Source of the DNA: Caballeronia fortuita
Lineage (GTDB): Bacteria > Pseudomonadota > Gammaproteobacteria > Burkholderiales > Burkholderiaceae
Reading direction: 5' to 3'
Assembly (NCBI RefSeq): GCF_001544835.2
Contig: NZ_FCNX02000006.1
Span: 248,001-312,000 of the forward strand
DNA length: 64,000 nucleotides
The notes under the pieces are model-generated. The model was not told the origin of the DNA. It worked only from the letters and a program-made list of their open reading frames with translations, and ran no database searches. Position numbers and translations under genes: made by a program. Of this stretch, positions 21,362-30,507 are shown piece by piece; position 1 is the first letter of the stretch; every line of letters starts with the position of its first letter.

Positions 21362-21426
21362 CAACAGGCACGCGATAGGCACGCGATCTGCTTTTTGCGC
21401 GTAGTTCCTTCATCGAGGCCGTCGAC

Positions 21427-21954
21427 ATGACACACATTGTCCGCGCGATGTCCGCGCTCGCGCTTGCCATCGTCGTGACGGGCGCGCATGCGCAAAGCGC
21501 GCCGCAATCCATCGCGATGCTCGACTGCACGCTCATCGACGATAACGCTGCCTATAACGATGCCGAGACCGACCGCATTCAGACCGCGCGTCTTGCGATG
21601 CTGAGCGGCGTGTTGCGCGACGATCTGCGCGAGCGCGCGCTCTTTCGCGTTGCCGACAATGCGCAGGCCGGCGATCTCATCGCGACGCTGAAGAACACGC
21701 AGCACATGAACGCCTGCAATGGCTGCGAGCGGCGCGTGGCGAAGGCGCTGGGCGCGTCGCGCGTCGGCGTGTGCTGGGTGCAGAAGATCAGCAACCTCAT
21801 CCTCAACATGAACCTGCGCGTCGAAGACGCGGACAGCGGCACGATGCTCTTCCAACGTTCGGTCGACATACGCGGCAACACGGATCTGTCGTGGAAGCGT
21901 GGCGCGAAGGCGCTCGTCGATCTGCTCGCGAGCGATGCGTCCGCTACGCGCTGA
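21427..21954 (+). CDS. Exported DUF2380-like protein, probably linked to PQQ-dependent metabolism
   Basis: 175 residues with a signal peptide (cleavage near GAHAQSAP, residue 23). The mature part (IAMLDCTLIDDNAAY, RTARLAMLSGVLRDDLRERALFR-like pattern, CNGCERRVAKALGASRVGVCWVQKISNL) resembles the DUF2380/DUF3280 family of periplasmic proteins. Members of this family often sit near PQQ-dependent dehydrogenase genes. It precedes a YVTN beta-propeller gene of the PQQ-associated type by about 140 bp. Cysteines in CNGCERR may form a disulfide. Molecular function is unknown. Confidence 0.7.
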   Translation: MTHIVRAMSALALAIVVTGAHAQSAPQSIAMLDCTLIDDNAAYNDAETDRIQTARLAMLSGVLRDDLRERALFRVADNAQAGDLIATLKNTQHMNACNGCERRVAKALGASRVGVCWVQKISNLILNMNLRVEDADSGTMLFQRSVDIRGNTDLSWKRGAKALVDLLASDASATR

Positions 21955-22094
21955 TATCGCGTTCAAAGCGATGCCGATGCAATTCGGGAATTTCTCCCGG
22001 CCGATGCCGTTGCCACGGCCGCGCCGATTGGGCTAAGTTGGGCCCACGCACACGAACAATCAATCGACACGTATCGGAACCGCTGGAGATGACC

Positions 22095-23165
22095 ATGCAA
22101 GTCAGAATCAAGGCGGCGCGCTCTGCTCGCGCGCCGGTGATCGCGGCGTCGCTTGCCTTCGCATTCACCGTGAACGCCGCGCATGCCGCCGCGCCGACCG
22201 CCTACGTGACGACGGAAAACGCCGGCGTCGGCGTGATCGATCTCGACAGCCTCGCGCTCGCGAAGACCTGGGATATCGGCAAGGATGGTCCGCGCGGTCT
22301 CTCGCTCAACAAGGACGGCACGCGTCTCTACGTGGCGAACAAGGCGACGAGCGATCTCTCGGAGATCGATACGTCGACGGGCAAGGTCACGCGGCGCGCG
22401 AAGATCGGCAAGAATCCCGAGTTCGTGCGCGTCTTCGGCGGCTATGCGTATGTGACGTACGAGCCAGGCGAAAGCGGCGGTCCGCCGAAGCCGGGCCAGC
22501 CCGAGAAGGACGACGACGACGCCAACTCGCCGCCCGCCGAGATCGCCATCGTCGATCTGAAGACGATGAAGGTCACGCATTCGGTCAAGAGCGGCCACGA
22601 GACCGAGGGCGTCGAATTTTCGCCGGACGGCAAGCTGATCCTCGTGACCAACGAAGGCGACGATACGGTGTCGGTGTATCGCGTCGGAACGGGCAAGCCG
22701 GTGCGCACGGTGAAGCTCGACAAGGGTTCGCGTCCGCGCGGCATCAAGGCTTCGCCCAATGGCAAGCAATACGTCGTCACGCTCGAGAACGCGAACAAGT
22801 TCGTCGTGCTCGACGGCACGAGCCTGAAGGCCGTGAAGACCGTCGATACGAAGACCGGCCCGTATGGCGTTTCGTTCGATCCGTCGGGCAAGCGGCTGCT
22901 GGTTGCGGCATCGCGCGACAAGACCTTGCAGGTCTTCGACGGCTCGACTTACGAGCATATGCAGGACGTGCCCGTCGGTCAGCGTTGCTGGCACTTCAGC
23001 TTCACGCCGGACGGCTCGAAGCTCCTGCTCGCCTGCGGGCGTTCGAACGCGGTCTATGTGCTCGACGGCTCCGACTACAAGGAAGTCAAGCAGATCGGCG
23101 AGTTGCCGCTCGCGTGGGGCATCGTGACGTATCCGCCGAGCGCGGGGTCGATTGTCGGGCGTTGA
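22095..23165 (+). CDS. YVTN beta-propeller protein, PQQ-dependent-catabolism-associated type
   Basis: 356 residues with a signal peptide (to about residue 37, ...VNAAHA) and a seven-bladed YVTN/NHL-like propeller built from repeats such as GTRLYVANKATSDLSEIDT, GKLILVTNEGDDTVSVYRV and GKRLLVAASRDKTLQVFDG. It closely resembles the beta-propeller family that accompanies PQQ-dependent alcohol oxidation genes. An Asp/Pro-rich insert (PGQPEKDDDDANSPP) loops from one blade. The start is the second of two ATGs, 6 bp after a GGAG site. A periplasmic accessory role is inferred from family context. Convergent with the TonB receptor gene. Confidence 0.85.
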   Translation: MQVRIKAARSARAPVIAASLAFAFTVNAAHAAAPTAYVTTENAGVGVIDLDSLALAKTWDIGKDGPRGLSLNKDGTRLYVANKATSDLSEIDTSTGKVTRRAKIGKNPEFVRVFGGYAYVTYEPGESGGPPKPGQPEKDDDDANSPPAEIAIVDLKTMKVTHSVKSGHETEGVEFSPDGKLILVTNEGDDTVSVYRVGTGKPVRTVKLDKGSRPRGIKASPNGKQYVVTLENANKFVVLDGTSLKAVKTVDTKTGPYGVSFDPSGKRLLVAASRDKTLQVFDGSTYEHMQDVPVGQRCWHFSFTPDGSKLLLACGRSNAVYVLDGSDYKEVKQIGELPLAWGIVTYPPSAGSIVGR

Positions 23166-23200
23166 GCGAGCGCGGTGCGCGCTGTCTCACGTTTCACGCC

Positions 23201-25513
23201 TCACTTCCACGCATACCGCATCCCGACCCACACGCCGCGCGGCGCGCCTACGCCGAGAAACTGCTCATTGATCGTCGCGCCGTTGTTGAACGTGTGGTTC
23301 GGTCCGTCGAAGAAGTTCTCGCCGAGGATCGCGAAGTTCGCATAGCGCTTGTTCAGCAGGTTCTTCACCGTCGCGTAGACCTGGAGTTGCTTGGTCACGT
23401 TGTAGGTCGTGTCGAGATCGATCAGGAAGTAGCCCGCGACGCTGCCGTTGACGTCCTGATTGTTCTCGTCGCCGCGCGCGAAGATGTTGCTGCGATACGT
23501 GAGGTTCGTGCCGATGTTCCACTGCGCAAACGGGCTGTAGTCGATGCGCATCTTCACCGTGTTCGCCGGAATGCCCGGAATGCGATCGCCCGAGTGCACG
23601 GTGATATTGCCGTCGGCATCCGCGCTCGAATTGCTCGCGCTGCTTTCCGTCCACGTCGATCGATACGTCGCGTTCACGTAGCTATAGCTCGCCGCGACGC
23701 CGACCGGTCCCCATTGCGTGCGGCCCGCGAGTTCGAAGCCCTGCCGCCGCGTCTTGCCCACGTTCTGAAAATAGCCGAGCGTGCTGCCCGCGCCTTGCGC
23801 GCTCACGAACTGGATGTCGTCGGTGAGCGTCGTGCTGTAGGCGGCCGCGCTCCATGTCGTATGACCGCCGATACGTCCGCGCGCGCCCACTTCGAACGTC
23901 TTCGAGATGACCGGCTTCAGGTCCGGGTCCGCGATGAAATCGTTCGGCAACGAGCACGGCGCCGCCGGGTCCGCGCATGCCAGCTCGATGGCGGTCGGCG
24001 AGCGCATGCCTTCGTTGTACGTCGCGTATGCGGTGAAGTACGGCGTCGGATTCCAGTTGAAGCCCACGGCCGGATTGAAGCGCGAGAACGTGTGATTTCC
24101 ATCGAGCAGCGGCTGCACGCCGCTTTCGTCGCCGATGGTCGCCTTCGCCCAGTTGTAGCGCCCGGCGAGCGTCATCGACCATTGTTCGTTGAAGGAGAAC
24201 GTGTTCTCGAAGTAGATGCCGAGGTTCGAGTTGTGTGTCTTCGCATCGGTCGTCGGCGCGAACGGGCCGGTGCCGATGGTCGCGCGGTTATCCTCGAATG
24301 TCGCCGCCTGCTCCGCCTGCGTGAAATGCGAATTGGCGAAGTCGCCCGCCGCGCCGATCACCAACTGGTTGTCACGGCCGAACAGCTTGTTGAGCAGCGT
24401 GAGCTGCAGACTCGCGCCGTAGCTGTCGGTCACGATCACCGACTGATCGTTGAAGGCTTGCGCGAGTTCGTCGGCATCGTCGCCATTGGGATCGAAATCG
24501 TCGTTGACGTTCGAGCTGGTGTTCTTGTTGCGATAGTGGCGGTAGTACACGTTGCCGCTCAACTGCACGTTCGGCGTGAAGTAATGCTCGGCATTGATCG
24601 TCAGATAGCCGATCTGATTTTCGTTCGTGTCGGGGAACGTGTAGGCCTGACGGAAGTTGTCCATGAACGAACGCGGAATCGTCTGCGAGCCATTCAGCGT
24701 GTTGTCGGCGCCGCCCATCGAAACGGAGATCGTCGTGTCGGCGTCGGTGTAGCGGATCTTGCCGAAGGCCTGACGCAGCTTGCTCGCGTTGTGATCGGCC
24801 CAGCCGTTGTCGTTGGTGATGTTCGCGGTGAAGTAGTAGTCGAGATGATCGCCGATCACACCGCCTTGCTCGATCTGCGCGTACTTGCGACCGAACGAGC
24901 CGAAGCCGACATCGACGTTGCCGCCCGGATTGCTGCGCCCGTTCTTGGTCGTCACCGCCACGGCGCCGCCGAGCGTGTTGAGACCGAAGGTCGGGTTCGA
25001 GCCTGGGATGATCTGCATCGTCTGGATCGCGGCCTGCGGAATCAGATCCCAGTTGACGACATCGCCGAACGGCTCGTTGATGCGCACGCCGTCCATGAAC
25101 ACCGACAGGCCCTGCGGGGTGCCGAGCAAGGGCGAAGCCGTGAAGCCTCGATAGTTGATGTCGGTCTGCCACGGATTGCCTTGCGCATCGTTGGTATCGA
25201 CGCTCGCGACGTTCTTCTCCAGATAGTTCGTGATGGTCGGCGAGTGCTGCGCTTCGATCTCTTTGCCCTTGATCGTCTGCACGTTCGCAGGGACTTTCTC
25301 GAGCGGCGTGCCGATGCCGATGAGCGGTGTCGTGCCGACCACGATGATCGAAGGCAGTTCGGTGTTGGGCGGTGTATCGGCTTGCGGAGCAGGGGCGGTC
25401 TGCGCCCACGCGGCCACGGTGATGCTGGCGAACGCGCCGCCGAAGACGAGGCGCAAACCCGCTCGGGGTTTGAACGGATGCGCAGGCGCGCTCGGGCGCT
25501 GCATGCTCTTCAT
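23201..25513 (-). CDS. TonB-dependent outer-membrane receptor
   Basis: 770 residues. A long signal peptide (to about AAWAQ, residue 37) is followed by a TonB-box-like LPSIIVVG, a plug domain (VQTIKGKEIEAQHSP, DGVRINEPFGDVVNWDLIP, SNPTFGLNTLGGAVAVTTKN) and a beta-barrel ending GVWVGMRYAWK. AAGGAG precedes the ATG. The ligand cannot be read from sequence. Its place between PQQ-related genes and a divergent sensor kinase makes uptake of a cofactor or metal for a PQQ enzyme (for example a lanthanide chelate) a reasonable hypothesis, not a demonstrated function. Iron-siderophore uptake is the alternative. Confidence 0.88.
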   Translation of the reverse strand: MKSMQRPSAPAHPFKPRAGLRLVFGGAFASITVAAWAQTAPAPQADTPPNTELPSIIVVGTTPLIGIGTPLEKVPANVQTIKGKEIEAQHSPTITNYLEKNVASVDTNDAQGNPWQTDINYRGFTASPLLGTPQGLSVFMDGVRINEPFGDVVNWDLIPQAAIQTMQIIPGSNPTFGLNTLGGAVAVTTKNGRSNPGGNVDVGFGSFGRKYAQIEQGGVIGDHLDYYFTANITNDNGWADHNASKLRQAFGKIRYTDADTTISVSMGGADNTLNGSQTIPRSFMDNFRQAYTFPDTNENQIGYLTINAEHYFTPNVQLSGNVYYRHYRNKNTSSNVNDDFDPNGDDADELAQAFNDQSVIVTDSYGASLQLTLLNKLFGRDNQLVIGAAGDFANSHFTQAEQAATFEDNRATIGTGPFAPTTDAKTHNSNLGIYFENTFSFNEQWSMTLAGRYNWAKATIGDESGVQPLLDGNHTFSRFNPAVGFNWNPTPYFTAYATYNEGMRSPTAIELACADPAAPCSLPNDFIADPDLKPVISKTFEVGARGRIGGHTTWSAAAYSTTLTDDIQFVSAQGAGSTLGYFQNVGKTRRQGFELAGRTQWGPVGVAASYSYVNATYRSTWTESSASNSSADADGNITVHSGDRIPGIPANTVKMRIDYSPFAQWNIGTNLTYRSNIFARGDENNQDVNGSVAGYFLIDLDTTYNVTKQLQVYATVKNLLNKRYANFAILGENFFDGPNHTFNNGATINEQFLGVGAPRGVWVGMRYAWK

Positions 25514-25557
25514 CGTCGTCTCCTTGTTATATTCCGATCCACGTGCCGGGAAAGTTT

Positions 25558-25632
25558 CTTTCAATGAAAGCGTCGCATAAGACTGCCCGAGTTGACCGGG
25601 AGCTTTTCCCGATTGCGCAGGGAAGCGTTCCC
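25558..25632. promoter_or_regulatory. Cluster of three inverted repeats between TonB receptor and sensor kinase genes
   Basis: Three short palindromes occupy the 165-bp divergent promoter: CTTTC-AAT-GAAAG (25558-25570), CGGGA-GCTTT-TCCCG (25597-25611) and GGGAA-GCG-TTCCC (25620-25632). The last two are similar and their centres are about 22 bp apart, two helical turns, as expected for binding sites of a regulator such as the NarL-type protein encoded nearby. The link to that regulator is inference. Confidence 0.5.
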
Positions 25633-25677
25633 AATCGCGTTGTGCAACGTGCACTGTGCGATCAAGCCGTGCGTAGA

Positions 25678-26685
25678 ATGCATTCCGTGATGCCATCCGA
25701 ATCCGTGCCCTCTCTCGCGAAGAACGCGTCGTCACGCTCGCCGGTGTGGCGCGATCTGGCCATCCTGCTCGCGGTCACGCTGATCGCCGCCGCACTCTTC
25801 GCGCATTTCGATTTCAGCGAGTACATGTATCGTTCGACGCGCCGGGCAGAGCGCTTCGACGTCGACGAACTGCCGCCGACGCTCGTCGTGCTCGCTATCG
25901 GCTTCGCATGGTTCGCGTGGCGGCGCTATCGCGAGGCGCGCTCGGAAGTGCGCCGGCGGCGCGCGCTCGAAGAACAGGCCGAGCATCTGCTCGCGGAAAA
26001 TCGCCGGCTCGCGAGTCAGGCGCTCGCCGCACAGGAAACCGAACGGCGGCATCTCGCGCGCGAACTGCATGACGAACTCGGGCAATACCTCAACGCAATA
26101 TCGCTCGATGCGGGGCGTATCCGCGATCTGTCGGCGACGCGCGAGGCGGAGATTCATCGGCTGTCGCTTGCGCTGATGCAAAGCGCGACGCATGTGTACC
26201 GCGAGATCGGCGGCATGATCCGCAAGCTGCGTCCCATCGGGCTGGATGAATTCGGCTTGCCGACGGCGCTAGAACATTGCGTCGATGGCTGGCGCGAGCG
26301 CTTGCCCGATGCGACGTTCACGCTTGCCGTCGATGGCAACTTCGATGATCTCAGCGATGCGCTCAACATCGCGCTCTATCGGCTCGTGCAGGAAGGGCTG
26401 ACGAACGTGTCGAAGTTCGCGCGGACTTCGCGCGTGGAGATCTATCTGGCGCGCGCGCCGGAAGAAATCGTCGTGACGATGGCCGACGACGGACCGGGCG
26501 TCGATCTCGCGAAGCCGCGCAAGGGGCTTGGTCTCATCGGCATGCGCGAGCGCGTGGAAGCACTCGGCGGCGAGTTTCAGATCGCGAGCGAGCCGGGCGC
26601 GGGCTTTCTGTTGTGCGCGCGGGTGCCCGCTCAGGCGGGGCTGCCGTTGCCCGCAACCGCGGACGAAGCGAAGTCGGCGAAGTGA
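25678..26685 (+). CDS. NarL/UhpB-type membrane sensor histidine kinase
   Basis: 335 residues. Two hydrophobic segments (LAILLAVTLIAAALFAHFDF and TLVVLAIGFAWFAW) flank a short periplasmic loop, so ligand sensing is probably within or near the membrane. A coiled coil leads to a HisKA_3 domain with H in RRHLARELHDELGQYLN and a HATPase (LVQEGLTNVSKFA, ADDGPGVDL, GLGLIGMRERVEALGG). Start is uncertain between this ATG and one 12 bp downstream. It is divergent from the TonB receptor. Its 3' end overlaps the response-regulator gene tail-to-tail by 55 bp, and the two are very likely a cognate pair. Confidence 0.88.
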   Translation: MHSVMPSESVPSLAKNASSRSPVWRDLAILLAVTLIAAALFAHFDFSEYMYRSTRRAERFDVDELPPTLVVLAIGFAWFAWRRYREARSEVRRRRALEEQAEHLLAENRRLASQALAAQETERRHLARELHDELGQYLNAISLDAGRIRDLSATREAEIHRLSLALMQSATHVYREIGGMIRKLRPIGLDEFGLPTALEHCVDGWRERLPDATFTLAVDGNFDDLSDALNIALYRLVQEGLTNVSKFARTSRVEIYLARAPEEIVVTMADDGPGVDLAKPRKGLGLIGMRERVEALGGEFQIASEPGAGFLLCARVPAQAGLPLPATADEAKSAK

Positions 26686-27305
26686 AGTCCCAGCCGATTC
26701 GCCATCTGCGCGAGTTGCACGCCGTTATCCGCGCCGAATTTCTGCCGTATCACCGACTGATGATTCGCGACCGTCTTCTGACTCAAGCCTAGTTTCTCCG
26801 CAATGCTCGGCAGCGTATAACCCTGCACAAGCAAGCGCAGCACTTCGAATTCGCGCGCGGATAACTGACGTCCTTCCTGAATGCTCGCGCGCAATGCGAG
26901 CGCCTGCGATACATCGGGACTCAAATACGAAACGCGCCGCGCGACGGCGCGCACAGCCTCGACGAGCACATCTGGCGCGCTCGCTTTCGTGACATAGCCG
27001 CGCGCGCCGGCATCGAGCGCGCGCCGCACGAAGATCGCTTCCTCGTGCACGCTGAAGATGAGCACATGCGCATGCGGTTCGCGCGCGAGCATGCGGCGCA
27101 TCGCCTCGATACCGCTTGCGCCGGGCAGCGCGAGATCCATCACGACGACATCCGGCTGCAACGTGCAGAACTTCTGATAGGCCTCGGCCGCATCCGCCGC
27201 TTCGCCTGCGACGTTCACGTCGGGACTCAGTTCGAGCAGGCGTTTATAGCCTTCACGCACGACGGCGTGATCGTCGACGAGCAGTACGGAGATGTCGGCA
27301 GTCAT
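26631..27305 (-). CDS. NarL/FixJ-type response regulator, last gene of the fhc-pqq operon
   Basis: 224 residues: receiver domain with the acidic pocket D11/D12, acceptor D57 in VVVMDLALPG and K in YVTKASAP, then a LuxR-type helix-turn-helix (LSAREFEVLRLLVQGYTLPS, SIAEKLGLSQKTVANHQSVI). It resembles regulators of the AgmR/ErbR/ExaE kind, which control PQQ synthesis and PQQ-dependent alcohol oxidation in other proteobacteria. Its ATG overlaps the pqqE stop by 4 bp, so it is made from the pqq operon message. Autoregulation of that operon and of the TonB receptor is a plausible inference. Confidence 0.9.
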   Translation of the reverse strand: MTADISVLLVDDHAVVREGYKRLLELSPDVNVAGEAADAAEAYQKFCTLQPDVVVMDLALPGASGIEAMRRMLAREPHAHVLIFSVHEEAIFVRRALDAGARGYVTKASAPDVLVEAVRAVARRVSYLSPDVSQALALRASIQEGRQLSAREFEVLRLLVQGYTLPSIAEKLGLSQKTVANHQSVIRQKFGADNGVQLAQMANRLGLHFADFASSAVAGNGSPA

Positions 27306-28516
27306 GGCTTCTCTTCTCCTTCTTGTGCACCATTACCGGAGGCTTCTGCCGCGATGCGCTTCGAGTTCGCATCGTTGCGGAAGATGATCGGCTGCTCTTG
27401 CGGTTCCTGCCGCGCCGATGCCGCGCGCACCACTTCGATCACGCGTTCGTGATGCGGAGACTTGTCGCAGACGGGATCGGCGTTCGCGGGGTCTTGCGTG
27501 AGCAGATACGCCTGACAGCGGCAGCCGCCCATGTCGATGGATTTTTCATCGCAACTGCGGCACGGCTCTTTCATCCAGCCGAAGCCGCGAAAGCGATTGA
27601 ACGCATCGCTCTCGTACCAGATGTCCTTGATCGGCGTCTCGGTGACGTTCGGAAACGTGAGACCCGGCAGCGAGCGCGCGGTGTGACAGGGCAGCGCCGC
27701 GCCATCGGGCGCGATGCCGAGAAACACCGAGCCCCAGCCGTTCATGCAGCGCTTCGGCCTGCGCTCGTAATAATCGGGCACGACGAAGAAGATCTTGCAC
27801 TTGTCGCCAATTTCTTTGCGATAGCGTTCGACGACCGCTTCCGCTTCGTCGAGCTGCTCTTTCGTCGGCATGAGTTGCGCGCGGTTCTTGTGCGCCCAGC
27901 CGTAGTACTGCGTGTTCGCGAGTTCGAGATATTCGGCGCCCATCGCGAGCGCCATGTCGATGATGCGTCCGATATGCGGCAGGTTATAGCGATGCAGCAC
28001 GCAGTTGAGCACCATCGGAAAGCCATGCGCCTTGATCAGGCTCGCGACGCGCTTCTTGTAGTCGAAGGTCTTCGTGCTCGACAGAAAGTCGTTGAGCTCT
28101 TGCGAAGAGTCCTGAAACGAAAGCTGGATGTGATCCAGACCGGCGTCCTGCAATGCGCCGATGCGCTTCTCCGTCAGACCGATGCCCGACGTGATGAGAT
28201 TCGTATAGAAGCCGAGCTTGCGCGCTTCGGCCACGAGCGTTTCGAGGTCGTCGCGCAAGAGCGGCTCGCCGCCGGAGAAGCCGAGTTGCGCCGCGCCCAG
28301 CGCGCGTGCTTGACGCAGCACGTCGATCCATTGCGCGGTATCGAGTTCTCGTGTGTGATCGGCGTAATTCACCGGGTTGTAGCAGAACACGCAATGCAGC
28401 GGACAGCGATACGTGAGTTCGGCAAGCAGCCAGAGCGGTGGCGCGAGAGGCGCGTCCGGCGCGTCCGGCGCGTCTTCGTGGCCGGGCTTGGCGATCGGTT
28501 CGGACAAGTCGGTCAT
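27302..28516 (-). CDS. pqqE: PqqE, radical SAM enzyme of PQQ biosynthesis
   Basis: 404 residues. It forms the carbon-carbon bond between the Glu and Tyr side chains of PqqA, using SAM and iron-sulfur clusters. The radical-SAM motif TYRCPLHCVFCYNP supplies the CxxxCxxC ligands of the first [4Fe-4S] cluster. The C-terminal SPASM region carries the auxiliary-cluster cysteines (PCRSCDEKSIDMGGCRCQA, DPVCDKSPHH). An Asp/Ala/Pro-rich leader (EDAPDAPDAPLAPP) precedes the barrel; the start at MTDLSEP has a GGAG site. It sits 4 bp after pqqD and overlaps the response-regulator gene. Confidence 0.97.
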   Translation of the reverse strand: MTDLSEPIAKPGHEDAPDAPDAPLAPPLWLLAELTYRCPLHCVFCYNPVNYADHTRELDTAQWIDVLRQARALGAAQLGFSGGEPLLRDDLETLVAEARKLGFYTNLITSGIGLTEKRIGALQDAGLDHIQLSFQDSSQELNDFLSSTKTFDYKKRVASLIKAHGFPMVLNCVLHRYNLPHIGRIIDMALAMGAEYLELANTQYYGWAHKNRAQLMPTKEQLDEAEAVVERYRKEIGDKCKIFFVVPDYYERRPKRCMNGWGSVFLGIAPDGAALPCHTARSLPGLTFPNVTETPIKDIWYESDAFNRFRGFGWMKEPCRSCDEKSIDMGGCRCQAYLLTQDPANADPVCDKSPHHERVIEVVRAASARQEPQEQPIIFRNDANSKRIAAEASGNGAQEGEEKP

Positions 28517-28520
28517 GTTG

Positions 28521-28829
28521 CTACTCCAGCCAGCCTCGCGCACGCGCGCCGGCGATGAACGCGCGCACGTCGTCGCCGAGATTGGTTGCGTTGAACGCCT
28601 GTTCCAGATCCGCGACGAGCGCGGGGATATCGCGCGAACCATCGCAGCGCAGAAGAATCTCCGATGCGCTCTGATTGAGCTTCACCATGCCTTCCGGATA
28701 AAGCAGCACGTGCGCGTTCTGCGCCGGTTCCCATTGCAGGCGAAAAAGGCGCTTGAGTCTCGGATGCAACGAATCGTCGGGTGCTTCGACCGCTTCCTGC
28801 TTGCGTTGCGTTGGATGGGTATCGCTCAT
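28521..28829 (-). CDS. pqqD: PqqD, PqqA peptide chaperone
   Basis: 102 residues. PqqD binds the PqqA precursor peptide and presents it to PqqE. The core [36 protein letters not shown] and the winged-helix-like remainder ([20 protein letters not shown]) match the family, with a slightly longer, polar N-terminus (about 18 residues). Its ATG overlaps the pqqC stop by 4 bp, so stoichiometric expression with PqqC is likely. Confidence 0.96.
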   Translation of the reverse strand: MSDTHPTQRKQEAVEAPDDSLHPRLKRLFRLQWEPAQNAHVLLYPEGMVKLNQSASEILLRCDGSRDIPALVADLEQAFNATNLGDDVRAFIAGARARGWLE

Positions 28830-29572
28830 TGCGGAAAGGCCTTTTCGATCGAATCGAGCATGGTCCAGAGGATATCGAGCTTGAACTGCAGGATATCGAG
28901 CGCGCGCTGCTGTTCCTTGCGCGTCGTGAAATGCGCGAGCGTCACTTCGAGCCCGTGTTCGACATCGCGCTGCGCAAGCGATACGCGCGAGCGGAAATAC
29001 GAAAGCCCTTCAGGCTCGATCCACGTGTAATGCTCGGGCCACGTGGCGAGCCGGTCCTTGTGAATCTGCGGCGCGAACATTTCGGTCAGCGACGAACACA
29101 CCGACTCCTGCCACGGCGCGCGCCGCGCGAAGTTCACGTACGCATCGACGGCGAAGCGCACGCCCGGCGTCACCAGTTTGAGCGACCATAATTCGTCGCG
29201 CGAGAGGCCGACCGCATCGCCGAGACGCGCCCATGCTTCGATCCCACCAGGCTGATCGTCATGACCGTCGTGATCGAGAATGCGCAGCACCCAGCGGCGG
29301 CGCGTTTCGCGGTCGGGACAATTCGACATCACCGCCGCATCCTTCAGCGGAATGTTGATCTGATAGTAGAAGCGGTTCGCGACCCAGCCGCGTATCTGTT
29401 CTTTCGAGCAGCCGCCGCTATTCATCTTCACGTTGAACGGGTGATGGATGTGATACGCCGTGCCCTTCGCGCGCAACTGCGCTTCGAATTGGTCGCGCGT
29501 CCACGCGGGGCCGTCGTCGTCCGCTTTGGTGAAGATGGGGCCTGTGGTCGGGTTCTGCATCGGATCGAACAT
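28826..29572 (-). CDS. pqqC: PqqC, pyrroloquinoline-quinone synthase
   Basis: 248 residues. It catalyses the final ring closure and eight-electron oxidation to PQQ without a metal cofactor. Recognisable blocks are [64 protein letters not shown] and SSLTEMFAP. The start MFDPMQNP has a GGAG site 8 bp upstream; an ATG 18 bp further upstream overlaps the pqqB stop and would add MTGDSR. Part of pqqBCDE. Confidence 0.96.
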   Translation of the reverse strand: MFDPMQNPTTGPIFTKADDDGPAWTRDQFEAQLRAKGTAYHIHHPFNVKMNSGGCSKEQIRGWVANRFYYQINIPLKDAAVMSNCPDRETRRRWVLRILDHDGHDDQPGGIEAWARLGDAVGLSRDELWSLKLVTPGVRFAVDAYVNFARRAPWQESVCSSLTEMFAPQIHKDRLATWPEHYTWIEPEGLSYFRSRVSLAQRDVEHGLEVTLAHFTTRKEQQRALDILQFKLDILWTMLDSIEKAFPQ

Positions 29573-29586
29573 CCGTGAATCTCCAG

Positions 29587-30507
29587 TCATAGCTCGAAGC
29601 TCATGCCGTCATGCGCGACTTCGATGCCGTGCTCGGCCAACATGCGCCTTTCGGGTCCATCCTCGATGAGGATCGGATTCGTGTTGTTGATATGGATCAG
29701 CACCTTCCGCACGCTATCGCGATCGATGGAATCGAGCACGTCGATCATGCCGCCCGCGCCAGTTTGCGCGAGGTGGCCCATGTCGCGGCCAGTCTTCTTC
29801 GTGAGGCCGAGGCGGATCATTTCATCGTCGGTCCAGACAGTGCCGTCGACGAGCAACAAGTCTGCCTCGCGCATCGCATCGAGCACGTGCGGCTCCAGCG
29901 CGCCCAGTCCCGGCGCATAGAACGCGCGTTTGCCCGTTGCCGTGTTCGTGAACATCAGGCCGATGTTGTCGCCCGTTTCAGGCGCATCGCGACGCGGCGA
30001 ATATGGCGGCGCCTTGCTGGACAAAGGCAATGCGTCGATGCTCACGCGCGGCAGTTCCGGCACGGAGAACGATGCGCCATCGAGCGCGATGCCCCTGTGC
30101 TCCACGCCGCAGTAATGCGCAAGAATCGACGTGATCGGAAAGCCGGTCGACAGGTCTTGCCATACGGCATCGGTGGTATAGAGCGGCAGCGGCGTGCCGC
30201 GCTCGCGGAGCATCAGAAGACCTGTGACGTGATCGATCTGCGCATCCATCGTGATGACGGCGGCGATGCCCGTGTCGCGCACGCGACGCGCGGGCTGCAA
30301 ATCCGGATTCGCGGCGATCTGCGCGAGAATGTCCGGCGATGCGTTGACGAGGAGCCAGTCCTCGCCGTTATCGGTAACGGCAATGGACGATTGCGTGCGC
30401 GCGCGTGCCGCGATGGTGCCGCGCCGCACACCGTCGCAATTGCGGCAGTTGCAGTTCCATTGCGGAAACCCGCCGCCCGCCGATGAACCGAGCACGCGTA
30501 TCTTCAC
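29587..30507 (-). CDS. pqqB: PqqB, metallo-beta-lactamase-fold protein of PQQ biosynthesis
   Basis: 306 residues. PqqB is the metallo-hydrolase-fold protein proposed to hydroxylate the tyrosine-derived part of the PQQ precursor. It begins [20 protein letters not shown], the family hallmark including the CNCRNC cluster, with later [12 protein letters not shown] and the GTVWTDDEM motif. The GTG start overlaps the cytochrome b561 stop by 4 bp and lies 8 bp after GGAGG. A GTG two codons upstream is too close to that site. Confidence 0.96.
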   Translation of the reverse strand: MKIRVLGSSAGGGFPQWNCNCRNCDGVRRGTIAARARTQSSIAVTDNGEDWLLVNASPDILAQIAANPDLQPARRVRDTGIAAVITMDAQIDHVTGLLMLRERGTPLPLYTTDAVWQDLSTGFPITSILAHYCGVEHRGIALDGASFSVPELPRVSIDALPLSSKAPPYSPRRDAPETGDNIGLMFTNTATGKRAFYAPGLGALEPHVLDAMREADLLLVDGTVWTDDEMIRLGLTKKTGRDMGHLAQTGAGGMIDVLDSIDRDSVRKVLIHINNTNPILIEDGPERRMLAEHGIEVAHDGMSFEL

